Below, piece after piece: positions 1 through 5,029 of a DNA stretch of 5,388 bases. The stretch comes from Ignavibacteria bacterium. GTDB lineage: Bacteria > Bacteroidota > Ignavibacteria > Ignavibacteriales > Melioribacteraceae. Under the pieces are notes generated by a model. That model ran no database searches, was not told the DNA's origin, and saw nothing but the letters and a program-made list of their open reading frames with translations. Location: the NCBI GenBank assembly GCA_027347545.1, contig DAIEQT010000006.1:1-5388 (forward strand), read 5' to 3'. Positions within the stretch are counted from its first letter, which is position 1. Each line of letters opens with the position of its first letter. A program made the translations under genes and the position numbers.

Positions 1-335
1 TAGGCGGCGGAATTTTATGCGGTGTTTTAGAAAAAAGTAAAGAGGGAAGAAGAACAAGAGAGCCATTACAAAAATCTGTTGAGAAACTTCGTCCGCAAAT
101 TGAAGCTTACGAAAAGCTCTGCAAAGAAATAAACCAAGCTCCGGCTGATGTTGCATTGGCTTGGGTGTTAAGCAATCCGGTAGTTACTTCGCCAATTATA
201 GGTCCAAGAACAGTTGCCCAGCTTGAACAAAATGTTAAGTCACTAGAATTGAAGCTCGATTCCGACACTCTTAAGAAATTAGATGAAATTTGGCCGGGAC
301 CGGGAAATCAAGCGCCGGAAGCATATGCATGGTAG
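1..335 (+). CDS. Aldo/keto reductase, C-terminal part (5' end outside window)
   Basis: The frame is open from the left edge (first full codon at 3) to TAG at 333-335 and gives about 110 residues. It matches the C-terminal third of an NAD(P)H-dependent aldo/keto reductase, a cytoplasmic TIM-barrel oxidoreductase. Visible signatures are an N-terminal Gly-rich segment (GGGILCGVL), a helix ending ADVALAWVLSNP, and the cofactor-loop pattern PIIGPRTVAQLEQN. In this family the Arg of GPR and the QLxxN helix contact the NADP(H) adenosine phosphate. The tail NQAPEAYAW is typical of the subgroup related to YajO/Tas-like and plant L-glyxylate-type oxidoreductases. The catalytic Asp-Tyr-Lys-His residues lie upstream, outside the window, so activity and substrate cannot be judged. 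It is probably the last gene of its transcript, since a 128-base gap follows. The family call is firm; the substrate is unknown. Confidence 0.9.
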   Translation, partial: GGGILCGVLEKSKEGRRTREPLQKSVEKLRPQIEAYEKLCKEINQAPADVALAWVLSNPVVTSPIIGPRTVAQLEQNVKSLELKLDSDTLKKLDEIWPGPGNQAPEAYAW

Positions 336-338
336 AAT

Positions 339-377
339 AGCAGTCAGCTTTCAGCTATAAGCTGTCAGCTTACTGCT
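339..377. repeat. Heptamer-based imperfect palindrome
   Basis: Positions 344-371 are four consecutive 7-base units, TCAGCTT, TCAGCTA, TAAGCTG and TCAGCTT; the third is close to the reverse complement of the others. As a result 339-377 folds into a broken hairpin: A+GCAGT pairs with ACTGC+T, AGCT with AGCT, and CAGCT with AGCTG around an ATA loop, separated by one- and two-base mismatches. No T-run follows, so it is not a convincing intrinsic terminator, though it could act as an mRNA-stabilising hairpin at the reductase 3' end. It most resembles a dispersed extragenic repeat. Confidence 0.7.
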
Positions 378-400
378 TAGATAGAATTGTAATTATTACA

Positions 401-432
401 TTGGCTGAGGGTAAATAATTTGATAATTTTTG
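401..432 (+). promoter_or_regulatory. Possible Bacteroidota-type promoter for the peptidase gene
   Basis: TTG at 401-403 is followed after 20 bases by TAATTTTTG at 424-432. This approximates the Bacteroidota housekeeping promoter pattern (TTG/TTTG at about -33, TAnnTTTG at about -7), but with one extra base inside the -7 element. A start near 438 would leave a 5' leader of about 26 bases before ATG 464. AT-rich gaps yield such matches by chance, so this is a weak call. Confidence 0.3.
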
Positions 433-463
433 TTCATTCCCATAAAAAGAATTTGGAGAACAG

Positions 464-2662
464 ATGAAACACTCTATAAGAATTCTAATCATTTTATTAG
501 CAATTGTTGGATTGATTTTTAATAGTTCTGATGTAAGTGCCCAAAAAAAGAAACTCACTTACAAGCAAGTTTATGAAAGCGGCGGGGGAATGCGCGGCAT
601 GATGGGAATGGGACGTACAACCGGCTGGGTTGATGATGAACATTATATTGAGATGAAAGCTGATCCGGCGAAACCGGGTTCCCGCCCAATGATGATGAAA
701 ACAAGTGCGAAAGACGGAACTTCAGAACTACTTGTTGACAACAGCAAAGTTCAACTTCCGGAAGGTTTTTCGATTGACCGTCCAAGCAGTTCAACTAAAG
801 ACTATAACTATTACTTATTTAATTCTAAGAAAAATCTTTTTTACTACTCACGTCCCGAAAATACATTTAAGCAATTAACTACGGATGATGCAGAAGAAAA
901 AGTTGCTCAGCTTTCTCCTGATGGAAAAAAAGTTGCTTATGTAAAAGGAAACAATCTTTACGTTTTTGATACCGAGCTTGAAAAGGAAACTCAGTTAACA
1001 AAAGATGGCGCCGAATTAATTTACAACGGCTGGGCAAGCTGGGTTTATATGGAAGAAATTCTCGGCAGAGCAACCGCCTATTCGGCTTTCTGGTGGTCGC
1101 CTAAAAGTGATAAAGTTTGCTTCTTAAGATTTGATGACAGCCCCGTTCCCGATTTTCCAATTTATCATGCAGATGGACATCACGGCGAACTTGAACATCA
1201 GCGTTACCCTAAAGCCGGCGATGCAAATCCTTATGTGAAATTTGGAATTGCGAACATTGCCGATGGAAAAATTACATGGGCAGACTTTAATGAAAAGGCT
1301 GATCAATATATTGCCTGGCCAACTTGGACAAAAGACAACAAGCTAACAGTTCAATGGATGAACCGCACGCAAGACAATATCATTCTTTATTGGATTGACA
1401 CAAACACCGGAAAGAAAGCAGAACTCTACAATGAAAAACAAAAAGAGTGGGTTGAGTGGTTTGAAGATTTATATTTCTTCGAGAACAACAGCGGCTTCTT
1501 GCTTAAATCCAATGTTGACGGCTGGGATCATCTTTACTATTATGACTCTAATGGAAAATTAAAGAAGCGCTTAACACAAGGAGACTGGCAAGTAACAAAC
1601 ACAGTTTTGGTTGATGAAGCAAACAAGAAAGTTTATTTCCACAGTCCGTTAAAGAACAGCACAGACAAATATCTCTGTGTAGTCGGTCTTGATGGAAAAG
1701 ATTTCAAGCAGTTAACCACAACTCCGGGGCAACATACTGCCTCCGTTTCTCCTAAAGGAAAATATTACATTGATTCTTACAGCAACATTACAACGCCATC
1801 AAAAAGTGAATTGTATTCAATAGACGGCAAGCTGGTAAAGGCTTTGAGTGACAGCAAAAACACGCAGTATGATGAATATGAAATGGCTAAACCGGAATTG
1901 TTTAGAATCCCTTCCGGTGATGGTTTTGAATTACCAGCACTTTGGTGGCTGCCTGCCGATTTTGATCCAAATAAAAAGTACGCTGTAATTTTTAATGAGT
2001 ATGGCGGACCAAACAGCGGCTCGGTTAGAAATTCTTATTCTGCTGGGGTCTCTCAAAGTTATCTCGCTCAAAAGGGAATTATTTCCATTTCGGTTGATCA
2101 CCGCGGTTCCGGGCATTTTGGAAAGAAAGGTCAAGCGTACATGCATCGCAATCTTGGTAAGTGGGAAATGTTCGATTATTCAGCAGCAGTAAAATGTCTT
2201 AAAACAAAATCGTTTATTGATTCAACACGAATAGGAATTACCGGCGGAAGTTACGGCGGATACGTTGCCGCTCTTGCTCTAACAAAAGCAGCAGATTACT
2301 TCACTCACGGAATTGCTGAGTACGGCGTAATGGATTGGAAACTTTATGACAATGTTTACACGGAAAGATATATGGACACTCCGGCAGAAAACCCCGAAGG
2401 CTACAAAGCCGGTTCCGTTCTTTCTTATATAGATAAGTACAAAGGTAAAATGCTAATCACCCACGGAACGATTGATGATAATGTTCATCTTCAAAATTCC
2501 GTTCAGTTGGTAACGGAACTTCAGAAGCAAAACAAAGATTTTGAAATGATGTTCTATCCAAACTTCCGTCACGGTGTTGGGATGCCGCACGTAACTAGAT
2601 TGAGAAATCAGTTTTGGTTTAAGCATTTGCTTGGAAGAGAACTCGATGTAAATAAAGATTAA
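464..2662 (+). CDS. Exported dipeptidyl peptidase IV (S9 family serine peptidase)
   Basis: The product is a complete 732-aa dipeptidyl aminopeptidase of family S9B, which removes X-Pro or X-Ala dipeptides from peptide N-termini in the periplasm or at the cell surface. Residues 1-26 form a Sec signal peptide (basic start, hydrophobic core, VSA|Q cleavage). Roughly 100-465 is the DPP IV beta-propeller. It contains the Glu-Glu pair E197-E198 (WVYMEEIL) that binds the substrate amino terminus in characterised enzymes. About 500-725 is the alpha/beta-hydrolase domain: Y513 (EYGGP, oxyanion hole), nucleophile S596 in GGSYGGY, Y628 and Y632 in YDNVYTERYM, D671 in HGTIDDNVH, and H703 in FRHGVG. All triad residues align with human Ser630, Asp708 and His740. 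ATG 464 has GGAG at 455-458, five bases upstream. A Met/Gly-rich stretch at 40-50 and MMM at 76-78 are unusual. No sorting domain follows the hydrolase. It probably serves peptide utilisation and stands alone transcriptionally. Confidence 0.96.
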   Translation: MKHSIRILIILLAIVGLIFNSSDVSAQKKKLTYKQVYESGGGMRGMMGMGRTTGWVDDEHYIEMKADPAKPGSRPMMMKTSAKDGTSELLVDNSKVQLPEGFSIDRPSSSTKDYNYYLFNSKKNLFYYSRPENTFKQLTTDDAEEKVAQLSPDGKKVAYVKGNNLYVFDTELEKETQLTKDGAELIYNGWASWVYMEEILGRATAYSAFWWSPKSDKVCFLRFDDSPVPDFPIYHADGHHGELEHQRYPKAGDANPYVKFGIANIADGKITWADFNEKADQYIAWPTWTKDNKLTVQWMNRTQDNIILYWIDTNTGKKAELYNEKQKEWVEWFEDLYFFENNSGFLLKSNVDGWDHLYYYDSNGKLKKRLTQGDWQVTNTVLVDEANKKVYFHSPLKNSTDKYLCVVGLDGKDFKQLTTTPGQHTASVSPKGKYYIDSYSNITTPSKSELYSIDGKLVKALSDSKNTQYDEYEMAKPELFRIPSGDGFELPALWWLPADFDPNKKYAVIFNEYGGPNSGSVRNSYSAGVSQSYLAQKGIISISVDHRGSGHFGKKGQAYMHRNLGKWEMFDYSAAVKCLKTKSFIDSTRIGITGGSYGGYVAALALTKAADYFTHGIAEYGVMDWKLYDNVYTERYMDTPAENPEGYKAGSVLSYIDKYKGKMLITHGTIDDNVHLQNSVQLVTELQKQNKDFEMMFYPNFRHGVGMPHVTRLRNQFWFKHLLGRELDVNKD

Positions 2663-2677
2663 TCCAAAATATGTCTT

Positions 2678-2705
2678 GCTCGTGGTCGGGATCAAGATCA
2701 CGAGC
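2678..2705. repeat. Hairpin repeat, first of an adjoining pair
   Basis: GCTCGTGGTC (2678-2687) pairs with GATCACGAGC (2696-2705) over 10 base pairs including one G-T (G-U in RNA), with an 8-base loop. It starts 15 bases after the peptidase stop and shares its last base with the next hairpin. It may lie in the 3' UTR of the peptidase mRNA, but no T-run follows. I read it as part of a composite extragenic repeat. Confidence 0.75.
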
Positions 2706-2739
2706 TTGCCTCGCTTTGCCGCAAGGCAAGGCGGGCAAG
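2705..2739. repeat. GC-rich hairpin with a GCAA tetraloop
   Basis: CTTGCC (2705-2710) pairs with GGCAAG (2734-2739), CGC (2712-2714) with GCG (2731-2733), T2715 with G2730 as a wobble, and TTGCC (2716-2720) with GGCAA (2725-2729). T2711 is a single bulge. The loop is GCAA (2721-2724), a GNRA tetraloop, so the RNA form should be very stable. It is far more GC-rich than its surroundings. The next bases are ATTAAGATCAAG, not a T-run, so Rho-independent termination is doubtful; mRNA 3'-end protection or a dispersed palindromic element is more likely. Confidence 0.8.
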
Positions 2740-2772
2740 ATTAAGATCAAGAAAAACAAAACAACTTATCAA

Positions 2773-2807
2773 CAATATTCAGTATCAAGAATCCAGAAAC
2801 GAGTATC
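2773..2807. repeat. Degenerate heptamer array before the SAD gene
   Basis: Five consecutive 7-base units can be read: CAATATT, CAGTATC, AAGAATC, CAGAAAC and GAGTATC, roughly NAGNATC. The last unit ends two bases before the GTG start codon at 2810, so it occupies the ribosome-binding region of the next gene. The shorter run AAGATT, AAGATC, AAGAAA at 2737-2754 is similar in texture but has a 6-base step. Degeneracy makes the boundaries approximate. Confidence 0.55.
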
Positions 2808-2809
2808 TA

Positions 2810-3271
2810 GTGGACTACAACGAAAATCCAAAATCATATTACGCACCGATGCACACCGCAGAGCATCTTCTGAATGGTACAATCAACCAAATGTTTGACT
2901 GCGGAAGAGCATTCAGCGCGCACATCGAAAAGAAAAAGTCTAAGTGCGATTACCGCTTTACGCGTGATTTAACACCGGAAGAGATAACTGCAATCGAACA
3001 AAAAGTAAACTCGGTAATTCTAGCAGATATGAAAGTTGCAGAGAGTTTCATTACGAGAGATGAAGCTGAAAAAGAGTTTAGCCTTTCCCGCTTGCCGGAT
3101 GAAGCCGGAGAAACTTTGCGCGTCATAACCATTGGCGATTACGATAAATGCTTATGCAGCGGTCCGCATGTTCATTCGACAAAAACTATTGGCGGATTCA
3201 AAATCATCTCAACAAGTTTTGAAAATAGAGTGCTGCGGGTTCGTTTCAAAATAAACGAGGTGAAAGTTTGA
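2810..3271 (+). CDS. Freestanding threonyl/alanyl-tRNA synthetase SAD-domain protein
   Basis: This 153-aa protein is essentially one tRNA_SAD (second additional) domain, the fold that hydrolyses mischarged aminoacyl-tRNA in ThrRS and AlaRS and in the AlaX proteins. The two metal-binding or catalytic motifs are present: HTAEH (H15 and H19, HxxxH) and CSGPH (C116 and H120, CxxxH), followed by VHSTKTIGGFKI. The CxGPH form resembles the ThrRS editing domain, whereas AlaRS/AlaX carry CGGTH. No aminoacylation domain is attached. It is inferred to be cytoplasmic; trans-editing is likely but the substrate tRNA is unproven. The start is GTG 2810, with only a weak GAG at 2801-2803. ATG 2849 is less likely because it would put the first motif at residue 2 and has no Shine-Dalgarno sequence. 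The frame remains open upstream of 2810 without a good start. The stop overlaps the next gene's start. Confidence 0.85.
   Translation: MDYNENPKSYYAPMHTAEHLLNGTINQMFDCGRAFSAHIEKKKSKCDYRFTRDLTPEEITAIEQKVNSVILADMKVAESFITRDEAEKEFSLSRLPDEAGETLRVITIGDYDKCLCSGPHVHSTKTIGGFKIISTSFENRVLRVRFKINEVKV
3257..3262 (+). promoter_or_regulatory. Shine-Dalgarno site that fixes a TTG start
   Basis: GAGGTG lies inside the last codons of the SAD gene; its GAGG core ends seven bases before TTG 3268. No ATG or GTG start is nearby in that frame, and the TTG sits exactly at the beginning of a signal peptide. This supports a TTG start coupled to translation of the upstream gene. Confidence 0.75.
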
Positions 3272-3702
3272 AACATTTCTTAACGGCAGTAATTCTAATT
3301 TGTCTAACCGGTTTTAGTTTTGCTCAGAACATTAAGAATGCCGACCGCGATGCAATCCTAAAAGTTCTCGAAGATCAGCGAATCGCTTGGAACTCCGGCG
3401 ATATCGAAGTCTACATGCAAGGTTACTGGAAATCCGATTCATTACGCTTTGTCGGGAAAAACGGTGTAAGATATGGCTGGAACGAAACTCTTAGTGCATA
3501 CAAGAAAGGATATCCCACAAAAACCGAAATGGGCAACCTTATTTTCAATGTAATTTCGCTTGAGCCGCTTAGCGAGACTTCTGCATTCATGATTGGAAAA
3601 TGGAGTATTGCCCGCGCAGAAAACAGCGTTTCCGGTCATTTTATCCTGATTTGGAAGAAGATAAACGGGAAGTGGCTTATTACCGCTGATCATTCTTCTT
3701 AA
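3268..3702 (+). CDS. Secreted NTF2-like (DUF4440-type) protein
   Basis: The 144-aa product begins with a Sec signal peptide (residues 1-19, ending FSFA|Q). The rest is a single NTF2/SnoaL-like cone domain. The helix DAILKVLEDQRIAWNSGDIEVYMQGYW (residues 28 onward), the strand around RFVGKNGVRYGW, and the ending HFILIWKKINGKWLITADHSS follow the pattern of secreted nuclear transport factor 2 family proteins common in Bacteroidota relatives. These folds bind small hydrophobic ligands or act as isomerases, but no catalytic set is diagnostic here, so no reaction is assigned. C12 sits in the signal core without a valid lipobox, so this is a soluble exported protein rather than a lipoprotein. Its TTG start overlaps the SAD stop (TTGA, 3268-3271), so the two genes share an mRNA, yet one product is cytoplasmic and the other exported. 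Confidence 0.85.
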   Translation: MKHFLTAVILICLTGFSFAQNIKNADRDAILKVLEDQRIAWNSGDIEVYMQGYWKSDSLRFVGKNGVRYGWNETLSAYKKGYPTKTEMGNLIFNVISLEPLSETSAFMIGKWSIARAENSVSGHFILIWKKINGKWLITADHSS

Positions 3703-3738
3703 TATCCAATTTAAATCTTCTCATCTTCTTCAATTAAA

Positions 3739-3771
3739 TTTGTAAAATTATTCGAATAGAGTTTATTTTTG
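3739..3771 (+). promoter_or_regulatory. Probable Bacteroidota-type promoter for the three-gene cluster
   Basis: TTTG at 3739-3742 is followed after 21 bases by TATTTTTG at 3764-3771, an exact fit to TAnnTTTG. The spacing is within the range described for Bacteroidetes housekeeping promoters. A start near 3778 would give a leader of about 20 bases carrying the GAGGG ribosome-binding site at 3785-3789. The rest of the 95-base gap (3703-3797) is AT-rich with no clear terminator hairpin. Confidence 0.45.
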
Positions 3772-3797
3772 CGTGTCAAAATTAGAGGGATTGCGAC

Positions 3798-3992
3798 ATG
3801 CCGGAAGAACTCTTCCTGAACATTAAATTCAAAAACCGTAAAACCGGAGAACTTAAGGATGGTTACGTTAAGGTTCCGGATCTTACCAAATATGCCAACG
3901 GTTTAAAAAAGTATTTTGATATTCACGAATTTCGTATCTGCGAAAAAAGATTAGTAAGTCGTGACGAATATGAAAACAAAGGAAAGGCATAA
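3798..3992 (+). CDS. Small basic protein of unknown function (64 aa)
   Basis: I do not recognise this protein. ATG 3798 has a good Shine-Dalgarno sequence (GAGGG at 3785-3789), supporting a real gene despite its size. It is Lys/Arg-rich with no signal peptide or membrane segment, so it is probably cytoplasmic. Residues 4-28 look like a beta-hairpin (LFLNIKFK, turn NRKTGELKDG, YVKVPDL). The remainder, LTKYANGLKKYFDIHEF and on, is likely helix then strand, with one cysteine at C48. It is the first gene of a tightly packed set: its 3' end overlaps the next gene by 23 bases, implying co-translation. A small nucleic-acid- or protein-binding role would suit its charge but is only a guess. Confidence 0.65.
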   Translation: MPEELFLNIKFKNRKTGELKDGYVKVPDLTKYANGLKKYFDIHEFRICEKRLVSRDEYENKGKA

Positions 3993-4539
3993 ATTGCCAA
4001 AATTGGTAATTAAACTTCGGTCACTCCTTTTTCACGTACTGTTTTATTCTTACATCGTGTTCTCTTTGCTTTCGCTTGAAAATTGTGCGAAGAGCGGAGA
4101 TGATTCATCCACAGCAGATCAGCTTGTTCGGAACAAAGCGGCGGTTGTTAAGTTGATGCTTCAAGAATTTGACGCGCAAGTTTTTGACTGTTCAACCCAA
4201 AATATTTTCAGCAAGCCGGTTGTGGTTGATACAACTCTAATGAGCATTTCTCGAAATGGCGAAGAAGTCTACTTGAACGCACAAGTTAATCTATCATGCA
4301 CTAAGAAATACTTTGTACGGCTTAGATGCTCTCAAGATGTTTTAGAACAGTTCAATAAAACCAAAAGCAATAACGCATTGCTTGCCGCAAAATTTACTCG
4401 CATGGATAATGAAAAACTCATTGCCAATGCCGATTCTCTGGATGGTTCCAATCCGGCTATAAATCTGGGCGAAACTGTTATTTTTTCCGGCGAATGTCTT
4501 GCAATCAGAGAGATTCCTTCGGTGGTTAATGCAGATTGA
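3970..4539 (+). CDS. Membrane-anchored or lipoprotein-like Cys-containing protein, unknown function
   Basis: The product is 189 aa from ATG 3970; GTG 3961 in frame would add three residues. A Lys/Arg-rich N-terminus (about 15 residues) precedes a hydrophobic segment at 18-36, then LENC with C39. This is a signal anchor, or a lipoprotein signal with a poor lipobox (Glu and Asn at -2 and -1 instead of small residues). The following KSGDDSS is the flexible acidic/Ser linker often seen after lipidated cysteines. The external part has four more cysteines (C74, C110, C120, C176), an even number compatible with two disulfides, and looks mostly beta (VYLNAQVNLSC, KYFVRLRC, ETVIFSGECLAI). I recognise no family. 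It overlaps the small upstream gene by 23 bases and the thioredoxin-like gene by 11, so the three are very likely one operon. Its partner relationship to the thioredoxin is inferred from position only. Confidence 0.75.
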   Translation: MKTKERHKLPKLVIKLRSLLFHVLFYSYIVFSLLSLENCAKSGDDSSTADQLVRNKAAVVKLMLQEFDAQVFDCSTQNIFSKPVVVDTTLMSISRNGEEVYLNAQVNLSCTKKYFVRLRCSQDVLEQFNKTKSNNALLAAKFTRMDNEKLIANADSLDGSNPAINLGETVIFSGECLAIREIPSVVNAD

Positions 4540-4855
4540 TTTACCAGATTTCGAGAAATTCTCTTCTTTCATTCAAACAAACAAAGCCGCACTGGTTTAT
4601 TTCAGCACTCCCGATTGCAATGTCTGCAAAGTATTAAAACCGAAAGTAATGGAGCTTCTCGCAGATGATTTTACGGATTTTGCCTTTGGTTACGTTAACT
4701 GCGATGCCAATAAAATAACGGCGGCTCAAAACTCGGTTTTTACTGTTCCTACATTAATTGTATTTATAGAAGGCAAAGAAGTTCTTCGCAAATCCAGAAA
4801 TATAGGACTGGCAGAACTGGACGAGGAGCTGAGCAGAATCAGATCTTTTTTGTAA
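4529..4855 (+). CDS. Thioredoxin-fold protein with CNVC active site
   Basis: This is a 108-aa single-domain thioredoxin-like protein. The active site is DCNVC (C30 and C33) after the strand AALVYFST, where classical thioredoxin has WCGPC. The cis-proline is P74 in TVPTLIVF, and the last strand and helix are present (GKEVLRKSRNIG, then ELDEELSRIRSFL). A third cysteine is C58 in YVNCDAN. The redox CxxC suggests dithiol-disulfide exchange. Loss of Gly-Pro and of the Trp before the first Cys should shift potential and partners, so it is not the housekeeping thioredoxin. No signal peptide is present, so it is probably cytoplasmic. ATG 4529 is chosen over TTG 4499: it gives the usual short N-terminus and has GGTGG at 4521-4525 close upstream. 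It overlaps the preceding stop by 11 bases, indicating coupling. Confidence 0.88.
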   Translation: MQIDLPDFEKFSSFIQTNKAALVYFSTPDCNVCKVLKPKVMELLADDFTDFAFGYVNCDANKITAAQNSVFTVPTLIVFIEGKEVLRKSRNIGLAELDEELSRIRSFL

Positions 4856-4908
4856 TGGAAATTTGCCTGCTATTAATTTTTCATAAAAGGGTTCGATAAT
4901 GTAACCGG

Positions 4909-4933
4909 ATTGGCTTATCAATTATAAGCCGAT
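4909..4933. terminator. Hairpin downstream of the thioredoxin-like gene, possible weak terminator
   Basis: ATTGGCTTAT (4909-4918) pairs with ATAAGCCGAT (4924-4933) in a 10-base-pair stem with one G-T wobble and a CAATT loop. It lies 54 bases after the thioredoxin stop, in the 174-base gap 4856-5029. The downstream bases GGAAATTGTT are not a T-run, so it does not meet the usual intrinsic terminator pattern. It could instead be an operator-like dyad or a processed 3' end. The rest of the gap shows no convincing promoter or RNA gene. Confidence 0.4.
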
Positions 4934-5029
4934 GGAAATTGTTCGGTAATAGTGGTAGAATAACAGTGTAAATTCAAGGGAAAAGCTACAAAAGATGAAA
5001 TTGACGAATATTCTTGTGCGGGAAATCAG

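Noticed and set aside
2453..2701. Minus-strand frame of 82 codons over the peptidase 3' end
   Set aside because: It is the antisense of the conserved catalytic Asp/His region; no family similarity and no ribosome-binding site. The other minus-strand frames in the window are shadows of the same kind.
2671..2898. A 75-codon + strand frame crossing the repeat island into the SAD gene
   Set aside because: Its first half is translated hairpin repeat and its second half is an out-of-frame reading of the SAD gene, which carries clear HxxxH and CxxxH motifs in another frame.
3268..3306. Possible lipoprotein signal in the NTF2-like protein (C12)
   Set aside because: The residues before the cysteine are Ile-Leu-Ile, which does not fit a lipobox, and a normal FSFA|Q cleavage site follows.
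4499..4531. Upstream TTG start for the thioredoxin-like gene
   Set aside because: It would add ten residues encoded within the overlapping gene with no family precedent I can see, while ATG 4529 has GGTGG upstream and gives the usual N-terminus.
331..4967. GGTAGAATAgCAGT at 331-344 and GGTAGAATAaCAGT at 4954-4967 as a direct repeat pair bounding most of the window
   Set aside because: A 13-of-14 match between two places in 5.4 kb is expected by chance about as often as not, the first copy overlaps a stop codon, and nothing between them is mobile.
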